Assembly (NCBI GenBank): GCA_964200075.2
Contig: CAXNAA020000378.1
Coordinates: forward strand, 1 to 21,880
Source: Sphacelaria rigidula
Lineage: Eukaryota; Phaeophyceae; Sphacelariales
Direction: 5' to 3'
Length of the DNA stretch: 21,880 nucleotides
In this document: piece after piece, positions 9,101-18,385 of the stretch
Layout of the letters: every line of letters begins with the position of its first letter
Position numbering within the stretch: the first letter of the stretch is position 1
Translations under genes and position numbers: made by a program
The notes under the pieces: generated by a model
Databases searched by the model: none
The model's input: only the letters and a program-made list of their open reading frames with translations
Told to the model about the DNA's origin: nothing

Positions 9101-12055
9101 TTCTGCCCTTGAACTTATATATATTGGAAACATGTGACAGTGTCCCCGCGCAACGCTAAAATATAGTCGTGTCTCACTGGCAAAAGTTGTGCGGAATTGT
9201 GTTTGTTGGGGCCAAAATACGTGCAGCTCTAGATTGAAAAGAGAACGCTTTGCTTACTGAATTAGCGGAGAGGATGCACACACCCAATGCCTGCTGTTAG
9301 CTTCTTGTCACTCTGAGGTACCACATCCTCTTATCCTTGGAGTAAAATCGGTCATGTTTACATGGGCCCTTGACCGTGTCCAATGCCTCGGACAAGAACG
9401 TTTTTTGAGTTGACGCCTTTTGTTTCTCTTGTTTGCACACTACCCTACTTGGACGAACAGCCGAAATAACATTCAGCCCGAAAATGGCTGTATTTATCAG
9501 TTATGACGAGGGGGGGGGGGCGTACTCATTTGTTGCTTGCCTTAGTCGTTTGACCATTGACCATGCATCCCTTTCGAGACAGAGCAATGACGAGTGGGGG
9601 GGGGGGCGTGAGAAAGAAATAAGGAAGTCGTCCTCGCCGTCACTGGAACTTGATGCTATGTAGTCCTAGGCCTTAGCAAAGACCTCAAAATTTGGTCAAT
9701 ATCATACTAGAAGATCCCAACTATGAATTCCGTTTTTTTGCCTCATCCTCTGAGCATCTCCATAACTTCATCATAACTTCATTTTTCCGGGTAAGCCAAG
9801 TAAAACATCGTAGACACCTACCTCCGTCCAGGAGATGTCATCTGGACCCCATTGCTGACTGTACCCATGGGACAGAGAAAGTTTAAGTTTGTCTTTTGTC
9901 GGTTTGCACACCCTAACTGCGCACAGTCAACCAGCCGTTTTTTTGGATTCTTGAGGTGGGCGTACGATGAACAAAACGTTGCCACCTCTTCGCTGACGAT
10001 CACGGTAAGAGGAATTTGGATACCAAGCGTGGAATATATTTGGCTTGCGCCTGCTTTTAGAGTTACTGTCACGGGTAACCAATTCGGATAATATTCCACA
10101 CCTTGCGATAATATGTATACGATATGACAATATATATATCGCACTGATTCTATCTGGCAGTTGAACGTAAATATGGTGTTCCCACCTTGAACAACCCTTT
10201 TTCGGAGCAGGTGAAATGCGAAGATCCCCGCGCAAAGTATCCTGTCGCCGTCAACTGCGTGAACAGCTGTCGAGCAATCATGACACCGACTCCTACGTGG
10301 ACTGCTTCCATGAAAAACATCTGGCCGATACGCACTTGTTGTCTCGTTTATAACATCAACAACCCCAATATTCCTCCACGCGTAGTTTTGCCCTCCATGT
10401 TTTGTGTCACAAAGGTATGTGCTGATTCCGCTGGTGGATTTCGCCAACCACGACGACAAGGTGGCGTATGCGGTGTCTCCGGGCGACGGTGTGTTCACCG
10501 GAACCGATGAGGTGAAGAGCAGCAAATGATATTTTGCGTCGAGCGTCATGCGTGGCTCTGTGTGACTTGAGCATGGGCGTCGCCGTGAGTCGGAGCAAAA
10601 TCCTGTGCCCAAGTATAATGGATGCGTTGCTCGTGTTTTTGGCGGAAGGAGGGAAATGTGCGCCTAATGGAAATGGAGGTACCGAAGCCAAAATTTCCAT
10701 GAGCTGGGCCATAGTACGGACGTAAAAGCTCATTCTCCGTCTCGTAGAAGAGCAGTCTACTACACCCAATGGTCAAGTGTGAGGGTAAAAGGCGCGCAAG
10801 AGAGGAGCCGCAAGTACGCACTCTGCCCACCTGTGCCACATCAGACTGCGTAGTGGATTCCTCACTTTTACATTTTTTTACGTTTGTCCAGGTGGTGTTA
10901 TCGGCGGATCGGGCCTACCGGTTGGGCGAACAAGTGTGGACCAGCTACGGAAGCATGGACAACGCGAAACGCCTCTTTTCCTTCGGGTTTGTTACTTTGA
11001 CACTCTCCACAACCCCAAGGCGATCGCCAAATGCTGCGGAGCGATCGACGATCTGCGAGAAGTCGGGAGCTGACAAGCGGTCATCCGCGAAGCATGCTTC
11101 CAACAGCACGTGTCGACCGTCGACGTCGATTGGAGGTTCGACTGTGTACGACGAGCCACTCTTCGTGCCAACTGAAGCATACTGCGACATTGCACTGCCT
11201 GTACGACGTGATGACCCCTTATGCAGGCTTAAAACCAAGGCATTGCAAGTCTTTTCGAGAAAGCGTGGAGATTATGACATAGGGTACATTTGTGCAGTTT
11301 TTCGTTTGAACAGGATTTCACACGGCCCGTCCTTTTTACAGCGATTCGTACATCAGCACGCCCGGCCTTTCTTAGAGTCGGCATTACCGTTGCTTCGTCT
11401 CGTTACTCTGACTCCCGAGGACATGATGGACAGTGATATGGCCGATATCTGTAGAGTTGGGAAGTTTTCGGCGAAGCCCTCACAGGTTACTGGATCATAT
11501 TCTGTCTGTAGCCAGAGCTCCGTAGAACCAGGATGCAACTTTTCAAACCGACCAATTGCAGACGTGAATGAACACGTTCCGCCAGAAATTGTTGAGTCTC
11601 ACTGTGTTTCTGAAGTGGAGTCACGGGTTCTCCCGAGGACAGCAGAGAGGAATGAGAAGATATCATCCCAGCTGTTGGCGCGATTAGAACATCCCATTTC
11701 TGCTGACAACGAAAGGCGAGCTGTGCGGCTTCTCCAAGAGCAGTGTTCCGACCATCTGAAGGCAATCGGTCTTGATTTTTCCGACGTTGACGCCTTGGTG
11801 AGAGTGGCGCGAGAGGTTGACCAGGGGCGAGGGGGCGGTGGGGACGATGGTCACGAAATGGCCGTTACACAGCCAAGGAGGGTGCTTTGTGCTGCTGTGA
11901 GGGTGGCAGAAACGATCGGTTGGGGTGCGATGCTTCATGCTTGCGGGCAGGGTGATGGTGTGTGCATGGATTCGGGCGCGGACTGTTTCGATGGGCATCA
12001 AACTTTGGAAGACTGGCTGCAGCACTTATGCGAAGGAACCAAAGTTTGTGGATAA
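6180..12055 (+). CDS. SET-domain protein lysine methyltransferase, Rubisco LSMT family
   Basis: The predicted activity is transfer of methyl groups from S-adenosylmethionine to lysine. Exons are 6180-6638, 7385-7956, 10415-10511 and 10892-12055, giving 763 residues with every junction in matching phase. The N-terminus (about 5-27) is a hydrophobic signal or anchor. SET features: LGRFPGMGIGLECTREL near 132-148, VASIPRRVCLSS at 154-165, WVCVRSAVQSRAY near 327-339, the SAM-site VDFANH at 351-356, then GEQVWTSYG at 388-396 and DNAKRLFSFGFV at 399-410. A helical region resembling the LSMT substrate-binding domain spans about 470-570, after a Ser/Arg-rich insertion. About 190 further residues match nothing I recognise. 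Rubisco, a plastid aldolase or another protein could be the substrate. Plastid import is plausible but lacks a clear AF motif. An in-frame ATG at 6168 is an alternative start. Confidence 0.88.
6639..7384 (+). other. Intron 1 of the SET gene (746 bases)
   Basis: The donor is ACG followed by GTGAGA, the acceptor TCCGACAG, phase 0. It contains a repeat segment at about 6927-7075 whose inverse occurs in intron 2 near 8230-8340. No coding exon is needed, because the SET fold reads continuously across the splice. Confidence 0.8.
6927..7075 (-). repeat. Diverged dispersed repeat, inverted relative to the copy at 8084-8340
   Basis: The CCATTCCTCGGAATGAG core at about 6954-6970 and its flanks resemble the reverse complement of 8280-8340. 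Further right, GATTGGATTAGC with CGCTTCCTGTCGAC resembles the reverse complement of about 8235-8265. The order is conserved, which suggests two aged copies of one dispersed element in opposite orientation. Confidence 0.45.
7957..10414 (+). other. Intron 2 of the SET gene (about 2.46 kb)
   Basis: The donor is GGGAG followed by GTGCGT and the acceptor CACAAAG. It splits an Arg codon (two bases before, one after), which joins the SRAY motif to the VDFANH motif. It contains a tRNA-like/SINE segment at 8084-8340, two G-tracts near 9511-9520 and 9596-9606, an A-run near 8607-8617, a CA-rich stretch near 9070-9095 and an AT-dinucleotide patch near 10130-10139. No other coding exon is supported. Confidence 0.8.
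8084..8340 (+). repeat. tRNA-like SINE-type element
   Basis: A perfect B-box-type GGTTCTAATCC lies at 8140-8150, flanked by a short T-stem (CGGG and CCCG). The A box upstream is weak. A body follows, and its distal part (about 8230-8340) is shared in reverse orientation with intron 1 of the same gene (about 6927-7075). A B box plus a body found at a second site fits a tRNA-derived SINE; exact ends are not visible. Confidence 0.4.
10512..10891 (+). other. Intron 3 of the SET gene (380 bases)
   Basis: The donor is GATGAG followed by GTGAAG and the acceptor TTTGTCCAG after a T-rich tract. It is phase 0, and joins the FANH segment to the GEQVWTSYG segment with normal SET spacing. No separate feature is seen inside. 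Confidence 0.85.
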
Positions 12056-12994
12056 TAAACGTGGCACGGTCCGGTCAACAGTGATTATTGGTCATCCTGC
12101 AGACCCGACTCGCCAACACGAGACCGAGGGCAAGACACTGCACTCGAAGTGGAACCACCGGCGATTCATAAATTATATATTCCCGCAGTGTCCTGGTGAA
12201 CAAGAACAACAAAGTTGACCCCTCGCTACATTTCTTCCAAGCCGCGACACATGCAAGCGATGTAAGCCCATACGCAACGCATCCAGACTAGGTCCCTTAG
12301 GAACGTGGCAGCTCGCGAAAAAGCTCTCTTGTGCGTACCGTTTGATATCTGGGGCCTCGAGCTCTGATTGTACCGTGTCGAGACGTTGTTCACCTGTGAC
12401 TCGTGCTTCTCTGACTGGTGCTCAACCCAAAACATCGGCAGAGGACGAGAGGCCTAGTGGCAACCGACCAAAATGTAGCACTTTCTCTGCTCTTGTGTTG
12501 TCCATAGCGTACCCAGTGACGGATGTAGCTGCCCATAATATTGCACTGTTCAAGACATGGTGTTATGGAAAGCTCAGGTCTTCCATGATGGAAATGACGT
12601 AATTTGAGTACAAGATCTCCATGCATTTCTTCGCGTGAAGATCTCAGCGGGGGGAAATCTGTCGTGAAATCTCCGGCCTCCTTCTCCTTGTTTTTTGCTG
12701 GTTATGTCCCCCCACCCGTCCACACAACACAACAACGAAAAACATCAAGCAGCGGGGAAGACAAGGGGAACCGAGCTAAACCCACGAGTGAGTGATCCAA
12801 CGAAGGGAAAGTCGAGGCGAAGTCTACAAATACAGGCTGGTCCAGTGTGAGTGCCCAGAATTTATTTCCCACTGGGTACAGAACGCAAAACTAACCCCAT
12901 AGGAACATATTCAGTATCATAGTGACCCGAGCAAGCGAACAACAGTGTGACACAGCCAGAATTTTCCTTGTGTCCTTTGCCGTGGCCCTATTAG
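12056..12994. other. Intergenic region downstream of the SET gene
   Basis: It should hold the 3' UTR of the SET gene; an AATAAA overlaps the stop codon itself (12052-12057). A short open frame at 12342-12602 has no recognisable domain and is not called. No RNA gene or intact mobile element is seen. Confidence 0.4.
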
Positions 12995-13396
12995 GCCGCT
13001 CCTTATAACCGACAAAAATAAAAATCTGGAAAAAGTGCCTTTTTGGAGCTTGTACGTGGTTTCACGCCTCCGAAGAGAGCTAGGCGGAGTTTGACACCTT
13101 GGGATGACTTGCTCTGCTAGCTGAGGCGGTTCCAGGACATCTTCCCGTTTTACGATTGCCGCAGTTTTCATTTTGGCCAAACAAGATTGTTTGTCGAAGA
13201 TCGGTAATAAACAGCCAAGTCCCGAGGAAAAGTGAACACCTGTCCTGTCCTTGTCCTGGAACCGCCTCAGCTAGCAGAGCAAGTCATCCCAAGGTGTCAA
13301 ACTCCGCCTAGCTCTCTTCGGGGGCGTGAAACGACATACAAGCTCCAAAAAGGCACTTTTTCCAGATTTTTATTTTTGTCGGTTATAAGGAGCGGC
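12995..13396. repeat. Near-perfect 144-bp inverted repeat with 114-bp loop
   Basis: The arms are 12995-13138 and 13253-13396. Aligning the left arm with the reverse complement of the right arm by eye gives three mismatches in 144 positions and no gaps. The outer ends read GCCGCTCC, the inner ends TCCAGGAC. A transcript across it would form a long hairpin. No transposase and no obvious target-site duplication are seen. It may be a foldback or MITE-type element, or a recent inverted duplication. Confidence 0.9.
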
Positions 13397-14043
13397 TTTA
13401 ATGGTGGTGAAAATCTTTCTAGATCAATCAGGGGCCTTCCTTTGTTCTGAAATAAAAAATGCAATTTTCCCGACATAATTTCTACCCAATCTCATCATAA
13501 ATCAAATATTAGTAAGCGGCATCAGCAACGGAATAGAACGCGAAAACATATTTGAAAACGGGTTGAGTAGCATCGAGTCATACTTTACTCGAAACAATGA
13601 TATTTTGCTCAGGTTGGGTTTTAGTGTCGGATTTCCACTGATAATATGCATCAAAGACCTAGGAAGCCTCATGACCATTTCTCTTATACCTGTCACAGAA
13701 GTCTCCAATCATCCTCAAGCTTGGCAGTTTGGAAGTCATGAGTATTCCAAATGGGTAAAAAAATCGTTGAAGAACATTTCAGAGTGTATCCGCTCTCTAG
13801 CAGCTTCCGGGGTCCCCGTGTTGAGACCCCAAGAACCCGGTACATAATGCCTCGAAATAAAGGAGAAAAAATTGTCGTCCCGAGGTAGTCCACGCGAATT
13901 TTGTACTTAGTTTCGTTGCGTAGCCCGAAAAAATGATCCCAAGCGGTCGATGCAAACTTGAACGCACAAGAAAAAGGAAGGTTCGATACTAACATCTAGT
14001 CATTAGGGTGTTCAGCAGATTCTAGATCCAACCCACATAAAGG
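13397..14043. other. Intergenic DNA between two inverted repeats
   Basis: AT-richer DNA with moderate open frames on both strands (for example 13563-13847 plus and 13693-13995 minus), none with a recognisable domain. A small inverted repeat (GGGGTC and GACCCC) lies near 13809-13830. The whole stretch from about 13000 to 14310 may be decayed mobile-element DNA, but no coding remnant can be named. Confidence 0.3.
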
Positions 14044-14304
14044 GCAATTTCTCACGCGGCTTTTTAGAGTTAGACCCCGAATTTTTGCATAATGTATGAT
14101 GGCGTATTGCGAAACGTTCAATTGTTGGTGATTTTTTTTATTTCGCCAGATATCGGGGGTCCCACCAGACCATATGTCATATGGCCCCCGGGACCCCGAA
14201 TACCTGGCAAAAGAAAAAAATCACCAAATGCATTCGCAGTATCCCAGAGTATGCGTGTGCAAAATTTCAGGGTCTTAACCCCAAACAACCGCGTGAGAAA
14301 TCGC
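14044..14304. repeat. Diverged long palindrome (foldback) of about 260 bp
   Basis: The arms are roughly 14044-14176 and 14178-14304, with almost no loop. The centre is the odd palindrome CCATATG-T-CATATGG at 14170-14184. Matching blocks include TTTCTCACGCGG at the outer end, GACCC with GAA and TTTTGCA, TGCGAA, TTGGTGATTTTTTT and GGGGTCCC, each with its inverse in the other arm. Identity by eye is about three quarters with several small indels, so it is older than the repeat at 12995-13396. It resembles a MITE-like foldback without a transposase. Confidence 0.8.
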
Positions 14305-16586
14305 ACGGAAATCTTTTGGGCCTTCACCCTGAACCATCCTGTATACATCATTGTACTGCATGAAACAGCAATTGAAAAACACCTCGGTTGCAGGGTACAT
14401 TGACCCTATGGGGCTCAGGTTTCACGAACGACCAACATCGGGTCTTGCTGGGCGGTCGTTAGTGGGAGAACGGCGCCCTTTGTCAGATTCACCCACACAC
14501 TCGAAAAATAGCGTGCAGTCACTTGCGATTCATGTTTCACATCGATCATGATACAGCAGTAGAGCACAGCACCGCCCAGGACAGTCCTATATATGCCCAC
14601 GTATGTGCGGACCTGTCACTGACAGACACAACTCCCAGCATCATGCCAAGGCCGCAGTGTCTCCGGGAGTATTGAGTCAATGGCGATCACGGGCCTACCT
14701 GCGTATCTTTTTGCGGGGAAATATGTCAGCCGGATCCACCATCAAAAGCCAGCGACCGCTGTAAACACTTGTTTTTTGTCTTCGGTCGTGACTGGCGACT
14801 TGTTCCCCTGACCACGTTGTTGCCAGGGGATACGGAGAAAGACATGCTGTGCTGCCTGTAGGGCATGCCAATCCAGACGAATCTGAGCGCCCCCATAGTC
14901 GTGTTGAATGCTATAATGTCGACACCAGATTCGACGGGACAAAAACATGGCGAGGAGCACCAAAGCGACGTACAGGATATACAACACTTCCCAACAAGAG
15001 AACGCATGTTGCGGGGAACATTGACGCTTCAAGTGTAGTGATCACAGCACAACGCCTCGAGACCGCCCAACCACCACTCTAAAATAGGGCAAGTCGAAGT
15101 AAAAACAGTTCGAGCTCCACCAAGATCGCAAGTGTACACCACGGATGAAACTCAGACACAAGTGTCACCCGTAGTGGGCAAAATTCAGAACTAACTACCG
15201 CACGCGTGTACCTCTACCAACAAAAACACCCCACCGAGTTATCCCGTACATATAAGTCGCTGCTAACCTGCGGTAACAAGCATATTCGTATTTAAGTAGT
15301 TTGGCGTCAAGATCCTGGCTTGATTTGCAGGCCCGGACAATTGAGCGACCTGCCCCGTAACAGAAACATTCACTCTCTCACATTACTGCCAAGCTTAAGC
15401 AGCACTCATCAGCGATCAGAGCTCGAAAACATCTATATGGGCGTTCTCAGTTCCGGTACCTCAGGAATTGAGCAACCAGCAACGCAATAAACCGTACGGG
15501 TAGAAATCAACTTTAAGGGAGCTGTAATCTACCATCACTAGAACAGTGTTGAGAACGCTTGGAATGAATTCATGTTTTAACGCCGCTGTCACAATGCACT
15601 GTCGGAAGTCTGTGCTACCGCGAACGAAACAACACGCTCTGCTTTTCTAAATCCTCGAGTAAACGAGCCAAACAAGGCCAATGTTTCGAAATGTGAAGTT
15701 CGTTGAACGAACAGCCCTGTCATACAAGCCCACTGTATTTACAATCGCCGGCCTTGGTGAAGGTATGTCTAGTCTCCTGATACTGCACGTTACCGCCGCA
15801 TACCCAACATCAGGATAACCCCGAAGGCCACAGGGTCGGAGTTGCTCACATTATCCTGTGTTTTGTCAACAATGTACGCACGCTTCGCCTCGCCTTTAGA
15901 TGCACTGGCGGAACAACTGCTGTAATCCTGCCGGGCGTGGGCTGAGCTATGACGTTTTATCAGGGAAGACTCCCCACCCGAGAACCTTAGCCCTGTACCC
16001 GTGAATAACTCCACCGCAGGTATGGCACCCTCTGACCGTGAGTCAGGTAGCGATTTTTTCCGGACACAATATCAAAATTATGAAGGGGAAACAGACTTCA
16101 GAAGATGGCACAGCAAGCTCATAGACGCAATCATTCTTGTACTCAACGCTTTTCTTCAACTCGACACAATGGAAGCGGAGCTTGAAGCTTGAACATCAAC
16201 GTGCGGAGATACTTTGACCGGGAGGCCCGCTAAACGGCGTTTGAGGAACCACAGTGTACGGCAAAATACTGCCCGAGTCCACACCCCCAGATAGGAGAGA
16301 GTATGGATTACCCTTGACTTCTGCACTCTTGAAGAAGAGACTCGACTGCATGTACCCACGGAATCTCGAAAGGTGGGTATCGGAGCTACAAGAGAATGCC
16401 GGTCACCCTACGCGACACGACCCCACCTACTCACCCAGCAAGCACGCGAGGAAGATGCTTCGACTTCTTCACACAAGGGGAACCAACGACGCCTACAAGC
16501 AAAATCCAACAGACACCACACAACGAGATCGCTGACATCACACATACACCTGCAGATGAATCTCTTCCTTCGCGTGAATTTTCGTC
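14305..16586. other. Intergenic region left of MED11
   Basis: About 2.3 kb with no gene I can support. Short frames near 15790-16014 (minus), 16001-16192 (plus) and 16254-16535 (plus) have a somewhat protein-like composition but lie in different frames, broken by stops, with no recognisable motif. They could be remnants of a mobile-element protein or exons of an unknown gene. The 3' UTR of MED11 should occupy the right end. Confidence 0.3.
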
Positions 16587-17402
16587 CTATTCAACATCCA
16601 TAGACGCTGTCGCGACGTCTTCGCTCGCTCCTGCCTCGTTGTCCTTTTCCAATAAACGACCCGCTGCGACCGGTGGCGCCCCTACTCCCTTCGCTCGTTT
16701 GTCCGCCGGTTGCGGTACAACCTTGGGATCACCCGCAATCACCTCAGAGCTGCCTGACGCCGCAAACACCGCACCGATCCGGGCATCGCCGTCGTCTCCT
16801 TTCCTCCCATCTTCTTCTTCCGCCGCCATATTGGCCAGCTCTGACCTCAAGAACGCTGCTTTCTCGTGCAGTAGCTCCAGCTCTTTTCGCTCGCCGTAGC
16901 TGCTCCTCGGATACTCTTTGTAGTCGCGAATCCACTCAGCTTTGGGAGCCAAGCAACGATGCACCTCGGACACCAACCGCAAGAACCTTTTGTTGGACTC
17001 TTCGACTTTATCTCGTTCAAAAGAAGCAGTTGGCGAAGAAGCCACGACCCCCCTTGCCAGCTCATCAAGCGTTTCCGCTGCTACCTCCAGTAGCTCCGCG
17101 ACCTTGGATTCAGCGCTATCAAGCTCCTCTAGTAGCGCTGCGTTTCGCGCGATGGGACAAGGTGCTGTTGATTTTGAATTGTGGTCACTTTGCTGGTCTT
17201 CTCGTTTCGTTTCTATCGCCAATCCATCCTTACTGAAACCAGTCAATTCCGCCCGACTTGAATCAACTCCTTTCATCTCTTCCATTGGGGATACTTTTGG
17301 GATGGTGTACCGGCAGGGCTTGCGCAGGGAACGCGATGCAAGCTGGGCGAACCCCACATCCCCTGTCCCGAAAAGAGGGTACCCTGCACTGGATAACGAC
17401 AA
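16587..17402 (-). CDS. MED11: Mediator complex subunit 11 (MED11-like)
   Basis: Predicted subunit of the Mediator head module, which in yeast pairs with MED22 and links activators and TFIIH to RNA polymerase II in the nucleus. The frame has 271 residues without introns. A first helix at about 85-117 (IARNAALLEELDSAESKVAE onward, through ETLDELA) and a second at about 129-150 are followed by YKEYPRSSYGERKELELLHE at 161-180 and a helix to about 192. This order matches MED11, especially the SSY-xxRK turn before the last helix. A Met at residue 40 (17285) would give 232 residues and may be the true start. Known MED11 proteins are often near 120 residues; this one has extra N-terminal sequence and a C-terminal Ala/Gly/acid-rich tail (200-271) that looks disordered. 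MED22 is a less likely alternative. Confidence 0.65.
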   Translation of the reverse strand: MSLSSAGYPLFGTGDVGFAQLASRSLRKPCRYTIPKVSPMEEMKGVDSSRAELTGFSKDGLAIETKREDQQSDHNSKSTAPCPIARNAALLEELDSAESKVAELLEVAAETLDELARGVVASSPTASFERDKVEESNKRFLRLVSEVHRCLAPKAEWIRDYKEYPRSSYGERKELELLHEKAAFLRSELANMAAEEEDGRKGDDGDARIGAVFAASGSSEVIAGDPKVVPQPADKRAKGVGAPPVAAGRLLEKDNEAGASEDVATASMDVE

Positions 17403-17874
17403 CGAAAGATCTTCAAGATGTATACTTTTGGATCATGGCAATTTGCAACGTTCCTCGTGGCTCAGCATCAACCGCTGCGACTTAGAGGAGCTACGGCCCT
17501 CACACGCAGCATGTCGGAGGTGGCGGAAACCGTCGAGGTGGGAAGTAATGTCGTATGGCTGCTTATTGTATGTGCTACACCCTGTTGTGAGCTATCAATG
17601 TTGTGGTTTTATGTCAACTGAAATCATTATGGGTTGTGTTTTGATGATGCAGAGACTGTCCGTGTTGATTTATGTTGATGGTCATGGTTGGCTCGCGCGT
17701 AGGAGGTGTTTTTGGGAGGGCGGCTCTCGGGGATGTTGGGGGGTTGCGCCCATAACTTGTATAGTGCGTTGTACTTGATACCCGATAGCAGTGCCATGTC
17801 TCTAACCTGGTATGCTGGGTTCAATGCGATACAGTCACGTATCGAAGCTCACACGCCTTTCGAAATGTTCAGTA
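17403..17874. promoter_or_regulatory. Divergent promoter region of MED11 and eIF2-beta
   Basis: The two genes point away from one another across this stretch, about 470 bases if eIF2-beta starts at 17875. No core promoter motif can be assigned with confidence. Sequence around 17560-17740 is rich in TGT/GTT on the plus strand. Confidence 0.3.
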
Positions 17875-17937
17875 ATGGCGGAAGAGGAGAGCGAGTGGGG
17901 AAACACAGAGGCGTTCCACATGGACAGACGTTCCTTG
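17875..17937 (+). CDS. Candidate first exon of eIF2-beta
   Basis: An ATG opens MAEEESEWGNTEAFHMDRRS, an acidic start plausible for eIF2-beta. A GT at 17938 is in phase 0, as the acceptor at 18385 requires, but the donor (GTTAAT) is weak and the last residues are not family-like. The alternatives are another small exon or initiation at 18473 inside the next exon. Confidence 0.25.
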
Positions 17938-18385
17938 GTTAATTTACTCCTGTTTGTGGATAAGTTCCGTTATGAGTACCACTGGCTAACTAAACAAATG
18001 TCCATACAGAGTCTCATGAGCGTGCGTGAGTGTAGGGATCAGGTTTCACATGTGCAGGCAGGAACAGAGAGTGTACCACTTCCATTTTTTGTCGGCATAT
18101 TTCATAAACCCCGTCCCCTCCTCCAATCGTTTAGAGGCGTTTTGCCATGGCAAGTGCCTAGAAGCACTCCATTTCACTGTACCTGTCGAAACGTGTTACT
18201 GTGCCAGTACTTTGCAGTTGAGTTCGGAACATTACATATCACTCAGTCCGTGGTTGTATTCCATTTTGATCTCTCCGATCGAGGGCCACAGGGCAAGGTG
18301 CGCTGTTATTCAACAGCGCAAAACCAACTGAAATTATTCCCTACTGTCTGTACTCTACAACTGATCTTCGTGACTAAAAACACAG

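Noticed and set aside
9818-10612. 264-codon open frame on the minus strand
   Set aside because: It runs antisense across SET exon 3 and lies mostly inside SET intron 2. Its product has no recognisable domain, and part of it is simply the complement of the conserved FANH exon.
14092-14403. 103-codon frame on the plus strand and its minus-strand partner
   Set aside because: Both lie mostly within the long palindrome at 14044-14304, and the open frames follow from its symmetry.
16942-17778. 278-codon open frame on the plus strand
   Set aside because: It overlaps MED11 antisense and is rich in serine and alanine from the complementary codons. No domain is seen, and MED11 accounts for the sequence better.
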